Under the pieces are notes generated by a model, which saw only the letters and a list, made by a program, of their open reading frames with translations, searched no databases and was not told where the DNA came from. A stretch of 64,000 bases of DNA from Erythrocercus mccallii. Taxonomy: Eukaryota; Chordata; Aves; Passeriformes; Dicruridae. Each line of letters begins with the position of its first letter. Position 1 is the first letter of the stretch. Below are positions 27,201-40,744 of this stretch, piece by piece. Position numbers and translations under genes: made by a program. The stretch is from contig VZRG01000527.1 of NCBI GenBank assembly GCA_013397435.1, positions 62,001-126,000 on the forward strand, read 5' to 3'.

Positions 27201-28936
27201 ATTGAAAATTATGCAATTTACTTGAGAATTTTAAAAAATAAATCAATATGTTCCCAAGATAAACATACTGTCTCCTTCCTCACACTAAGGAAGCCAGTCA
27301 AGGGAAGTTAATTGCCTAGACCCGTCAGTGCGGAGAACAGCATTAATAAATGGGGTGTACTGGCTTGTATAAAGGACAGATGTGAGTTTTCTGCTCCACT
27401 GTACGATGAATTAGTTCTCTCTTTTTTCTACTTTTTCTCAATTTATATATCACAGTGACCACTGAAGAGCTGCATTTACAGTCATTTCGCCGAAGCGTTG
27501 CCAGACCCAAATCTTGGACACATCTTGCTTGTGCTGCCTGGCCCCATTCTTATTCTTCAGACCTCATTCCCAGGTCAGATCAGTCTGGAAAAATGTTCAA
27601 GTATGAGACATAAGTGACATCCAATCTGAAGATGGGAATAGCTGAGCTGTCTGTCATCTACAGACATATTCTCTGACTCCCCTTCTCTCCCCTCTGTATT
27701 ATTACTTATCCCTGGGGACTACAATTTCTGAATTTTGTTGGCATCCCTATCAAAAAGTTTGCTAAGAGGAAAAGGTAAGATGCAGAAAAAATCTAGTGAG
27801 GTCTGGCAAGTCAGGTGGTGCTTCAGACAAGGGCAACTTGGCAAAGGGACTGCATCACTGTCAGCTGTGCTCTCATCAAACACAGAGCTGTTCAGGACTC
27901 CTGGCTTTCCACTTGACTAAGGAAGGGCAAAACAACACTCATGGCTCTCTGGCTCCTTGGCTTCTGCCCATCAGAGCTTGTGCTGCCACTTACGTGGTTG
28001 AAAGAGTAGGGCAATTGAGCTAGCCCAGGGGGAGGAGGGTGCCAGCATGCCTAACAGAGGAGCAAGGCTGCCATGGTTGGAAGAACTAGAGCTGGAATGG
28101 AAAGGGCAGGGATAGCCCCAGCCTCCTAAACCCCTTCATACAGCTCTCATCCTTGCAGATACACTGCAGGCCAAGAAAGCTGCACAGAACTGGGGAGAGG
28201 AAAGGTGTTAACTCAGAACACACTGATTACTGGTGAAAATTTTCTACATGGATGTTGTTAGGCAAAGGGGAACACCAGAAGAGGGCAAACATCATCTTAT
28301 GGACATGGGAGCTTCTGAGCACCTACAGAAGGAGCTGCTGTGCAGTAGCTATGTACTGTGCAGTTCTTCTGTGCCCAAAGCCAAAGTGATTATCAGATCC
28401 ATTACCATTTTAGGGCCCCAGCTTCTTCTTTTAGAAGTCTTTCATGATTTTTAAGAGGCATGATTATGAAATCTTGCTCTTTCCCTGCTTGGGTCACTAA
28501 TCTTCATAGCTTCCACATCAAAGCAGTCAGACACTATTTCAAAATACATTGTTTTAGTAAAATATGCTTTTATCAGATTAAAAAGAATTTATCTAAAATT
28601 ATAGGGACCTTTCAGTCTGACATGCAGAGGACTTGTGCAGGCATGGAAGTTATAGAAGTACAAATCACCTATCATAAGAGTCATATATATACACACAGTC
28701 CATAGTATTTTTAAAAAGTCACTTTTTAAACATGTCTTTTTAAAGTTTCTGCTCACTCAGGACAACGTGTACCATCCAGCTGATAATTTCACTTTGATTT
28801 ACTTGTTAGTCTGCTCCAATCTCCTGCTCCTCAATTGCCATGGTATGTCTGATCCTGCTGTGTATATCTGCAGATAAGTTGTACAATATATGTCTTAAGG
28901 CATTTATACTACAGCACTCTTGCAAGAACATACAGG

Positions 28937-29000
28937 ATCTAATCTAAAGTCCAGTAAAATTAGTGGGACTTCTGGCAATTATTTCAGTGAGATCTGGAAC
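28937..29000. repeat. Decayed amniote palindromic interspersed repeat
   Basis: GGATCTAATCTAAAGTCCAG, followed by AAATTAGTGGGACTTCTGGC and TTATTTCAGTGAGATCTGGA, resembles the common amniote palindrome built around CCCATTGAAGTCAATGGG with GGATC-like ends. The family name is uncertain. The match is by recalled wording only. Confidence 0.45.
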
Positions 29001-30143
29001 CGGAAATAAGTACAAACACTCTTTAAAAGATATATTTGCAAAGAAATTGCTGAAGACATCCATGATACTGTTTCAAGACTATGCAGTGAAAAGATGCAAA
29101 ATCTGTATGTTTGATGACATAATTAAGAAAAAAATAAGCAAATAATAGAAAAAAACAGGGTATCTAGACTTCTTATAACATGAAAACTTTTAATCAATAG
29201 TGCTACTCTATCTAAAGGTATACTGAATCCATAAAATAGAAAACTGTAGCAGGCATAATATTTTCATTAAAAATTAAAGTCTGTGTCAAATACATTTGGA
29301 AAGCTTTTAAAAATTACATTGGACTTCCCCATCATGTCTACCTTGTCTAATGCAACATGTATAATTTCATTAAAATTAAGCACATAGTCCTCCTCTCCCT
29401 GCTTTATCTCCTCCTCTTTGCTCCTACCAGTGTAGCACCACTCATGCTAAGATTTTCTGATTTAAGAGAGAGGACTCAAATTTAAACCTCCTTAGGGTAT
29501 CAAATTAAAGAGCTGCAGGAGTAATTTTTCATTCTACAGGGGAGATAAGATCATGTCTCTAAGAGCATCCTTCTTAGCCTCTCATTAACACGCAAAGAAA
29601 TACTTACGCTAATACAATTACAAACACTGGCTAATCTGTATTGCTGTCTTTCCCTTTCACATCTCCTTGGGGAAAGTCACTCTTATTCTATATATTTTAT
29701 ATGCTAGGGTTTTTTTCTATTTAAAATGAGATTGAGTTCATCTTCTGCACAAACTCTTTATTTATAGTGTTTGCTCCCTTAGGAAATTATATTAAACTCT
29801 GTAGCTGATTAGCCCTTATACACTGTAGAGTATTGCTTGACGTACACACATGCACACACTTACACACAAGGAGATCTTGGCTTTGCTACATATCGGTAGA
29901 AAATAAGTAAATATTGACATTCTAGTAATTTCCCATGGTCTCCAGTGAGGACCGGCAAACTGTTGTGGCTTGCACTGTACAGAAAAGGAAATTTAATTGC
30001 ATCATACAGAAGAGAAACAATAGAGTTATCCCCATCCCTTGGCACTATGTGCGCTATAACTAAATAAATACATCAGTGGGTTTTTTCAAAGTGCAATTGC
30101 ATCTCACGCTCTTAGAATGCATAAAATTATTATATTTTATTTT

Positions 30144-30290
30144 AAAAACCAAAACAAAACATAACAAACAAATGAACAAACAAACTGAACCCCCATTAAA
30201 AACCAAAAAAATCCAAACAAAAACCTAAAACCCAAACAAAAATAAACAAAAACCAACCATACAAAAAAACCTCAAACCACCCAAAAACTA
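30144..30290. repeat. (AAACA)n/(AAACC)n-like low-complexity tract
   Basis: The plus strand is almost only A and C for about 150 bases (AACAAACAAATGAACAAACA, later AAAACCTAAAACCCAAAC), with marked strand asymmetry. Confidence 0.85.
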
Positions 30291-33200
30291 GAAAGAACCT
30301 CTTTCCAAAACCTGCAGCATTTTTTCTGTATTATGTCAGTCTTTTCCAGTGAAAATGCATGGAGTCTTTATAACATGACTTTGCATAATTATAATGTTGT
30401 ATAAAAGACCATACCTTCTTGCTGTGCCCTCCTGCTTAAAATCAAAGCAAAAATTCACCCCATGTATCTTTCTTTAATGATATAATTTGTCATTACAGTT
30501 GTAACTATGTTGTCCTTCTGAAGCATCCATTTCTATTGTTATCATAATTATCAGCCTTTTTACGCATTTTTCTCCTTGCCAAAAGATATAGACCTGTCAG
30601 ATAATTTATCTCCCCAGCTCCTTTCCAGGCCCCCTGATCTTGCACAAACTGTATCCTGTGCCTTAGGTCACTCTTTCTTTCAAGTGAAGTGACTCAGGAA
30701 CAGGAGCCAGGCTGGGATAGAGCCCGCAGTTCATAAGGACAGACAGCTTTGGCTATCTCAGCCCTCAAAAACCAGCTCAAAAGTCCTTGCACCCCTCAAA
30801 CTCCTCCTGCATCTCCCTGCCATGCCCTAGGGCCCTTAGTACACTAATGGGAGCCTGACAGAAAAGAAAATGAGAGCAGCCTGGCAGGCTGGAACAAAAT
30901 CCTTGCATTATTCCAGATGTTTTCCTTGAAGAGAACAAAATGAACAAAGTAAGCAAGCAGTTATTTCCTGGAACCATAAGCATGCTACCCAAAGACATCA
31001 ACCCAGTCTATGGAACAATGAGAATGAATATAAAAATAGGTGTGATTTGGCCTCAGAGCTGGGCACCATTCCCTGGTGCAAATGCTTTTAGCAATGTGGA
31101 CACAGCCTAGAGATAGAATGTAGCTATACTCCGTCATCCAAGATATGAAGGTTTCTTGGAAACTAGGTTGAACTGTTGAATGAATTATCTCCCACACAGG
31201 CATTTTAAAATAACCACAGAAGATGGCAAATGTGAAGAACTTTGTGGATTTTCTGCACGGCACTCAAATACCAGCAGCTTCAGAAACTGAGTTGTCATCC
31301 TCAGAGGTAAGATCTTTGGAAAAATTAATAACAGTCATGGAAAAGTCACTTTTGACCTTGACATCACTTATTTCCTCCTGAATCCTTTATGAGAAAGCTC
31401 CAAAAGGGCTCAGGATCTCATCTCCTCTGTGCCCTCATCTAGGGAAGTATCAGTCATGGAGATTGCTCTGGTGGTGAATGAGAGCACCTTCTGACCCAGA
31501 GAGAGTGAAGGAGCAAATCCAGAGTGAACTGTGGAGATAATTCTTGAGTGTGTATATTACTGTTCCTTGAAGATTCAGAAGTCTCATTCCTAATCATATA
31601 AAAATAAAGACAAACACTACTTTTGTTACTACTTGAAAGGACTAGCAGCTAAAAAGATAGTCTGACATTTTGCACGTCTCATTTCAAGTGAGGGAAAATG
31701 GATCTTGGGGTTTAATTTGAAAACTGTGAAGAATAATACAACAATATTGCAGTAGTTCAAACATAAATGCAAATTTTCTGCCCTCTATAATGTTTTCATA
31801 CTGGTTTAATAACACCCAGTGTCAAAAGATGCTGTATAAATAATTGGTGACATAGACATAAAAAACATAAAGTCCATTATGGTTACACCAAGTAATACCT
31901 ACGTAAAATATTTATGATTCATCAAGGTAAGAGTCAATAATATTCTGAACACTTAGAATATTGTAATTGATATTTATCTACCCTCATATACCTGCATTCA
32001 TCTGTTCTGTACCTTCCTGATTATCTAGTCTTTTCACACAGCCGACACATATAAATATATATGACCACCTGATCTAAATGTAGATATCCACATTACAATC
32101 AGATGAACAACACTGTATTTTTCTCCTTTAACTAGAAAAGACTGGATGACTAATTCAAATATACTTATTTTATTATCCCTGTTTGCATAGTATTAAACTT
32201 TAAGTGAGCTAAGGAACTTCACAATGCACAGTCATAATAAAAAATCAAAGTTTGATAATAAATTTCTTCTCTATATAAAATCAAAATAAGTTTTAAGAAG
32301 TTTTTTTTCATTATCAGTTTTAGGGAGGTTTATGTGATTAGTTATCCTATATAGAGTTAGATCCTTAAATTTAAAAATAACTTTTAATTTGTGTTATTCT
32401 TGTTTTGGTAACTATGAATAAGATCAGTGACAGAATGTTTTTCTGCTCTAATACCATAGGTAGTATGTTGTGCCTTTTACAGCTTTAATTTTTCAAAGCT
32501 GATGTATTTGCCAGCAGCCTATGAGAGGCCTTTCAAGAGAATTTCCCACCATTTTCCTAAACTTTATTCCTCTTTGATTCATATGAGGGATTCATAGGGG
32601 AAAGCTTTCGCTGGATCCCTTCTGGAGGAAACTGAGCCAGAAAATGCACTTCAGCAGCTAACAGACATTTAGTCCATTAGCTCCATGGGAGCAGACCTGA
32701 GCTACTCAGAAACAAATTTCCTGCTGCACAGGTCCAGTCTCTCTGTATAGAGCTGCTGCTCCTAACACAGCCCTCACCCACACAACTTGTCAGCCTTAGC
32801 CAGTGACTCACTGTGTCACATTTTAACACCCCATACTTCGTGTGATGTAATTCTGAACCAAATAGATCACTGTTCTCCCTTGCATATGTCCCCGTGATGA
32901 ACAACTCTTTTGCACTTCAGCCTGAAGAGACAATACTTCAGTTTTTCTTTACCATAAGTAATTTTCTACAACTTAGAAAGGACAAAATATAAGGATAGCA
33001 AAACTTTTATGAGCCAAGATGCCAGAATTCAACCTTCATTTTCCTTTGGTTCAAGTATTTTTTCCTACTTGTATGACAAAATAACTCATTTTATAACATG
33101 CTGATAAATATTTGCAATGTATTCACACTTCTACCTGAACCTCTGAAACACTTTGCTTCTTCTCGCTCTGTTATCCTACCAGTAGTGGAATATATTGCCA

Positions 33201-36200
33201 CTGCAGCTGACTGCGTTTGTATTCTCTCCTGTCAGGACTCAGATCACTCAAAATGTGGCACACTGTAGCACAAATTCTGTCTCTCCTTAAAGTAGTTGAT
33301 CCCTGAAATCTAATTCTGCCAGCTGATACCCTTTTTTCCTATGCTATGCATTTTTAATGTGATGGAAAAAATGTGCAGTGCTATATTTTGACAATATGGA
33401 GGTACGTTTATCCCACCAATGCCTTCTTTTGGCACTTCAGGTTGTAATTTATCTCATTTGATTTCTTCTGAACCATGTGATGGAGAATGTGAAATCTGAT
33501 TCTTGAGGTTCAGCATGGTAACATTTTGTTGCAGACAAGCTTGACAAAGACTGTGTTATTACTTTTAGCTTAATTAGATTATTAAAATGATTCATGTGCA
33601 GTACTTCAATCACTCATTATTTTGCCTCATTGTTTTCTTTGATTGATTAAATGTCTAGTAATCAAAAATGAGAATTTTAGGTCTACCACTTATTTTGACT
33701 ACAATTCATTGTTAGGACTGATCATTTCATAAATATTGATTGAGCAAGCTGCTCAGAATTCACAAGTTAGGTGGTAGTAGTTTTGTGTAACTCTGCTTCC
33801 AGAGAACAAAAAAATAAATTTACAATTAATTTAGTTGGGAAAGAAGTAGGACAAGCCCAACAAGTTCCTTTGAATATCATGATGATTTTGCCCACAAAAT
33901 GCAAGTAGTGCACTCCCTTGGAAAACTCAGAGTCCCATTATATGGACAAAGAAAGAAGAGAGAATACATTGAGAATCCTGTGGAAAGAACTCTGCAGGAT
34001 CTGCTCCTGGAGTACCTGCAATGTATAATAAAAAATGTGTCCAGAGGCTCTGTGAAAACAACTTGTTTAATTACACTCATAATAGGAAGTAAGGGTATAA
34101 TGCTGAAGTGCTGCAAGGCTCAAGATTTCTCTTCATAAAAGTCCTTCTCTAGGGAAGAAGAATATAATTAAAACCTTAGTTTTTACAGAAAGTATGGAGA
34201 TCCTAAGAAACATGGGAGCTTGAAGGAAAGTCATTATTCTTTATCAAAGTTATTTGATAGAAAATGATAGTCTTCCTTTGCTAAATGTGCCTCCTTATGA
34301 CATAAGAAAAATTACTATATTAGCTTTTACTATGCCATCTTGGCTTAAAAGACATTTGCTCTTTGTGCTGTTTGTGACAAAATATTCTAGAATATTACTC
34401 TTGGAGGCAGATAATATTCTTTTGGTGAATTGGTTCTGTCTGGTAATGCCAACCACTGGGAAAATTTTAACGACTGCAGTTGTAACATCATCCTTACCTG
34501 AAGAGGCAATAAGTCATCAGCTACGATGACATCTACCACCCTTTGGGAAGTTTGGACTGCAACACATGGCCTTCACCAGGAGTTTGTTGATGTAGGCTGT
34601 AAATATCCAACGGGCTCACTTGGTCTTTCAAAAGGAAAATATGGCCTAGAGCTTTTCTGCACTTCACAAAATGCAAATGAACCTCCTTGAAAATTAGCCC
34701 CAAGAACGTATCTTTGAATTTACCCTGAAGCAGAAGTGGCATTAATGAAAATGATAATATTTGCTTGTAAGTCTTCAAGGAGAGTAATTTCTAGCCATAA
34801 GTCTTCCTTGGAGGCTCTGGAACAAGAAGAATTCAATTAAGAACTTGAAAATGACCATAGTATGAAGCTAGACTAGATTATTCTAGAAATATGAGCAAAA
34901 GATTGCAAACATCAGGTGAAAACTGCCTGTGAGCAGTCTGAAGATCCCCGGTTCCAAAGCAGCATGCGGAAAAGTATTGCTTATTTGCTCTGTTATTAAA
35001 GTGACATAGTTAGCTTAAAGCTATCTATAATAACACTTGTGTAGCTACAGTATAAGCATACACTTTGATAGGAAGCCAGAAAGAGTTTTTAAATGAGGGA
35101 ATTATCATAATTTTGATAGTGCTTTGAAGTGTTTCTCTGATCAGGCAGCACTGCTTTTCCCATGAGATCACTAACCACAGAAATTACTGCTGCTTTGTCA
35201 AGACATTCTGGCTTGAAAAAGAGCACCAAAACTCTGGAAGAGGTGCTCTGCCACTGCATTTCTTTGTCTCCATCTTTCCCCAGGGAAAATGTACACGGAT
35301 TTTTTTTAGGTATCTCCCAAAATGATACTGGTTTTTCTCTCAGGTTGCTGTAGGGACCAATTAACTCCTGGGAATCACCAGAGCCAAAAATTCTGTGAGT
35401 AACAGATGAAAGTGTCAAAAAATTACTATTAGCTAAGGTGAACCAGAAAAAAAAAGGTTAACTGCTATTTCCAGAGCAGAAATACACCTCTGCCACCTTT
35501 TTCATTGAATTATTTGGCAAACTGTAGGGGCATCCAGCCCTGAGGCTGGGAAGGCAGTGTGCAGGCAGAGCCAGTAGCAAGCCCAACTCCCCACAGCATC
35601 CTGTGTCAATGAAAGACATCAGGTCATCTATCTGCACACACAGCCAAAGGCTCACCAGTCAACAGCAGGAACTGATGGCAGGTACTGCTGGCAGAAGAGA
35701 GGAAGAAGAGCCTTGAGAAGGATGGTACTAAAGCAGCTGCTTTTCAATTCCATCTTCTCTCACAGCCTGGTTGGTGCCCTGTTCCTCTCAGAGGATATTG
35801 GGCATGAGCTCCCCCCTCATCGCAGCCCATCTGCAGATAAAGCTTCTTTTTCTCTGGCCTCTGCCAGCACACAGAAATTGCAGTGGCAGGACTTTTTCCC
35901 TGCTTTGACCCTTCCAGAGACATTGCTCAGTGTCCTCTCCATCTTCCATGTAAGGCACAATGAAAATCCCTCACATTAGAACGTATCTGGGAAGGTCAAC
36001 CATCCAAGTTAACTAAACTGTGCCACAGTCAGCACAGCCACACATAGATCTTATATGCTCCTCTTTTTGCTAGACTTACAAGGCTAATGCCTCTGCCAGT
36101 GATCAAGCATGTGAATTATTTTCATTTTGCAGTGATTTCTATTGCCCATTCTCAGAAAAGATATTACTTTTAATTCAACCTCTGGATAGAGTGTTTTAGA

Positions 36201-39200
36201 CCACAGATCTTTTACAACAGTATTTTGAAACATTAATGCTAAATACTGAATTACTGCGAAAATAAATATAGGGAATATAATTACAAACACAGGATGTTAT
36301 TGGGTTCACTCACCACACACCTGTCAGCCCCAACTCCGTCAGGAATCAGAAATCTCCAGGGAAGCAGCTATTCATCTATCCATCAATTTTCACACCTTCT
36401 CTTAGCTTTCAAGTTAGAAACAGCAGCATTAGCATCCACTGATAAAGACATCATGATGGTGAAGGATGGAGTTCCAGAAACTTACACTGGGAATTTGACT
36501 GATTTCAGAGATTTACATGAATTAAATAAAGAGGTTGTATTCACCTTGGTGGAGCCAATGTCTTGACTTCCCTGACCAAAGGAGTCTCACTAAAGTACAC
36601 AGCCATTTATCAGATGATATAGTAACTGAAGTAGTGTCAGCAAGGCATCTTGGCTGTCTCCACTGAGTAGAGTTTGTAAATTTCTGCAGAGGTATTGTTA
36701 CCGCAGCCAGGAATGTCCACAAGAAGGTTGTACAAAGCTGGTAGGCAGAAATGCAATTTTTATTCAACCTACTGATGGATTTGGAGAAAATATCTAAGAT
36801 TTCCGGCATAAAATCTCTTCTTTAGTTTTGAAACAGAACAATTACAGGTAAGTTTAAATTGCTGCTTAACTGTGTCAATCAGTGAGACTGGGACAACAGA
36901 GCAGTTTGTACCTGTGGGAGAGAAAGGAGCACCAGCCACCCAGTCTCTTTGAACAGTGCAGTCCTTAAGCTAACAAACGGATTACAGAGGAGTGGTAAAA
37001 AAAAAAAAAAACCAAAACGGGCAGAGTCAGGCTGTGAGCTGGACTGGAAGGACCACAGTACTGCACTGTGTCAGCAAATGTGCCTCAGAAATCTGGGGAT
37101 GCCATGAAATGCTTCAAGGACCAGTTGTGTCCTTGTTGCACGGAGTGCATCCTTTTGCATGGACAAAGACTTTGCACAGACATAAAAAGGTTAGGGAGGT
37201 ATTAACCTTCTGTTGCAAGGTCAGTATAAGGGACAGCTGGGTAACAACCCCATCAGTGATAGCTTTGCCAAGACACAAGGAAATCTTAGCAGCTATGAGA
37301 GGGAAATGGCCGTCAAGATTGGTGCATAGCAAAACATCCTGCCCATCACAGTGTTAAAACAAGAAAAATTCAAATTCACAAACCAACTTCTAAACTTCTA
37401 CCAAAGACTCTCTGAACTTTTTCCCACCTTTCAATGCTCAGATATCCCTTGGGGGTAAAGTATTATTAGGCAAAGGCTAAATGACTAGCATTCTGCTAGG
37501 GATAAATGATTTGCCTAAAGACAAAGAGCAAATCAGTGGCTTTGATTTATAGCTCTGTTCCAGCCTGACTGCAAGGGAAGACTTTTCTGGATATGCACAG
37601 AGTCCCACTGAAGACTCCAGCTCCACTGGAGAAAAACCCAGCGCAGGGTCAGAATCCAGCAGAGACTTAGTTCTCAATTTAAGAGAAAGTAGGCACCTTT
37701 TTTCTTCCCAAAGTTCTGTTTGCAGAGTAACGCCTGCAATGTCCTTGCATTATGCATTTGACAGGAAAATTAAAAGAATATAATAAGAATACTAAAATGT
37801 GATAATGTATGTTTATATGCATTGCCACTCTTCTTAAAATTGTGTTTGAGCAATCTAGCTCTAATATTTCTTGTTTCTGTAGAACTCTTTGCTAGCTAAT
37901 TTTGCAAGTGTGTCTGATCTGGCTCATTTAATTCATCATTTTTGTTTGACTCATTAATCTCTGCCTCTCTTTTGAAAGATAATCTGCATTTAATGGCTGT
38001 GTTATGTAATATGCAGCAAGCCAGGAATATCTTGCACACTTTCAGAGGGCAATATTGTAATGTGTCACCAGATTTATCTATGCATCAAGATCTCATTTTT
38101 AAGATGCTCGAAGTGCTTTCAATTACCAATGGAGTGAGGTTCTGAGTACTGCTGTAATTTGCTCTTGGGAGACTCTGAGGTTTAGAAATCAGAGCCATGT
38201 AAGAGTGTTTCAAGGTATAGCCACAATCACACACATACAAAAAGGTAAAGATGGGAATAAATTAAAATTAAATTATTATCTTTATATTTTCTTATCAAAA
38301 TGTACCCCAAAGCTATCCCTTCTGGCAATCACTACGCTAAGACTGATCCCAGGCTCTGCTGTTTCCTGTGCTCCTTGCAGCTCCCAGTAAGCAGCACGGT
38401 CTTTGCAACTCTGCCAGTGGCAGGTAGGTACAATCCATTTCCAGTGGCAGATGTCAATCTACACACCTTTTAGCTAGCAAGTGAACATGGTTGATGCTTC
38501 AAACATCTTTTAAAGACACAGACTGGCAGCAGATTGGGAAATTTAAAGATGTGACTGGGCAGTAAATCTGACACACTATTGATTTTGATTCACCTTTTGC
38601 AATGTTTTTTAGACTGGTGAGGCAATAGCAGGGAGACCATTCACCTGGGTCTGGCATTCTTTTTTTATCTTCATCCCATTATTCCTCCTGGAAGATTCAC
38701 CCCGTCCATTCTATGAAATTTGTGACAGCTAAGCTATGGGCACTTCTCCCTTGCCCTTCTTATTGCCTTAAGGCCCATGTTATCATAGCTGATGTAAGGA
38801 TCCAAATATTAAACACGTAAGTGATCAAAGTACTTCAAGATAATGCTGCAAATATTCTTCCTATAGGTATTAGGATTCTTCTCGTCTTCAGATATAATCA
38901 CAAAATCTTCCTCTCTTTTACTGCATTTAGGGTACTCATAGGCTGTTTTACTAATTGGTCCTTCATTTAAAATTTTCTAAGTTTTCTTATACCTACTGAT
39001 AAATATATAGACACATTTTATTTTCATAATCTCTTTGCCAAGGACTGAATTTCATTAACAAGTTGAAATATCTAATTGCAGGAATCAATTACAATCTCTT
39101 TAAATCTTGTTTTATTTCTCATCCTGAATTCATTGCTATTTCTTAAATTCTTTCTGAGAATGAAAAACTATATCCAACTGTAGTCAAACCAAAATTGGTA

Positions 39201-40341
39201 GATAAAGATTCCTTGCTCAGTGAAATTATGCTTTACAGTGTGATCCCATAATGGTACTTGCTCATTTTGCTACTACAACTCATTGCAAACTCGCACTTGC
39301 TTTGCTCAGACAGTTCCTTTAGACTATGTTGCTCTGATACTATTTAGGTTTTTCCATTCTACTGAATAACTAAGTAACTGAGCTTGTGAATGACTTTTCC
39401 CAGGATAATTACCCTGAAATGAGAGGTGAATCTTATTTCTGTCCATTACAAAACTCTTTCCTTAGGGTATCATAAATTTTCCCCATTCTCATAGTTGTTA
39501 ACGAGTCCCTCACACTGTACACGTCATTAAGAGGCTGCTTTTTCCTTCCTTTCTGAGAAATCATTAATGAAGATATTAAAATTTGAGCAAACCCAGACAT
39601 CCTCTAGATATCTCACCCAAGTCTTACAAATTGCCACTCCTCATAATCTTTTGTTAACCGTTTTTCAGACAACTTTACTCTATGTGAACAAGTCTGTTTC
39701 CTGGTCAATTTGAAATGATTTGGAAAGTTGCTGTCAAATGCTTTATGAAAATTTAAATAACTGGTCTGAATTCATCCACTAATCTTGCAATTTTATCAAA
39801 AAAGAGCAATCATTCATTTTATCATGCAAGATCTCTACTTGGTAAATTTGCACTACTTAATGCTCTTGCTTTCATTATCCTCCCAGAAATGCCTTTTTCC
39901 CCAATACTTTTTATTTAACAATCTAATGATCAATATTAGAGTTATTAAAGGGCAACACTTTGGCTGCCTAAGTATACATAATTGTTGTGTATTGCCAGCC
40001 TCAATTTTCTGATGCCCAGTAGGAGGTAATAATTGTTCCATTTCTATTCTTTCACTTGTCTACCATGTTTCAATGGTTTGAAATATGTGTAGAGGCTGTG
40101 CAGCCTCTAAAATCTGCTTTTTGCTTGGTCAAAGGCAATAATTTATACATAATTTCCAGAATTTTGACACTGCACTGTTCCACTTCCATACTTCTCCCTC
40201 ACTATCTTTCTTCACTAAGTACTCAGCTGTCTGGTGCCTTTTTCCTGCACCAAACTAAAGCCGCATGCTAAGTCCAATGCCTTTATTCACAATCATGAGT
40301 ATTTCTTTTTTTTCTGTTTTATATTCCTACAGTCTTATATT

Positions 40342-40656
40342 NNNNNNNNNNNNNNNNNNNNNNNNNNNNNNNNNNNNNNNNNNNNNNNNNNNNNNNNNNN
40401 NNNNNNNNNNNNNNNNNNNNNNNNNNNNNNNNNNNNNNNNNNNNNNNNNNNNNNNNNNNNNNNNNNNNNNNNNNNNNNNNNNNNNNNNNNNNNNNNNNNN
40501 NNNNNNNNNNNNNNNNNNNNNNNNNNNNNNNNNNNNNNNNNNNNNNNNNNNNNNNNNNNNNNNNNNNNNNNNNNNNNNNNNNNNNNNNNNNNNNNNNNNN
40601 NNNNNNNNNNNNNNNNNNNNNNNNNNNNNNNNNNNNNNNNNNNNNNNNNNNNNNNN
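40342..40656. other. Assembly gap (315 N)
   Basis: This is a run of N with unresolved sequence. It directly abuts a pentanucleotide microsatellite, so the gap is probably caused by that repeat. Its true length is unknown. Confidence 0.99.
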
Positions 40657-40744
40657 CTTTCCTTTCCTTTCCTTTCCTTTCCTTTCCTTTCCTTTCCTTT
40701 CCTTTCCTTTCCTTTCCTTTCCTTTCCTTTCCTTTCCTTTCCTT
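40657..40744. repeat. (TTTCC)n microsatellite, polypurine on minus strand
   Basis: About 17 perfect copies of the pentamer CTTTC run from the gap edge to 40744 and degrade into TTTTTTCTTTCC. The array very likely extends into the gap. Open frames reported across it are artefacts of the repeat and the Ns. Confidence 0.97.

Larger units (their letters stand above)
18169..40341. other. Long intergenic stretch, gene-poor
   Basis: Outside the simple repeats and the ancient repeat copy listed separately, I found no coding exon. G+C-richer islands at about 21128-21350, 25390-25620, 27730-28230 and 35500-35990 lack CpG density or exon structure. TAAT-rich blocks at about 23010-23210, 33480-33770 and 37740-38150 look like possible conserved noncoding DNA. 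Confidence 0.5.

Noticed and set aside
36992..37357. A 121-codon plus-strand frame, the longest outside repeats and the gap
   Set aside because: It begins just after an A run, has no family resemblance, and overlaps a frame on the other strand. Its length is within chance for 64 kb.
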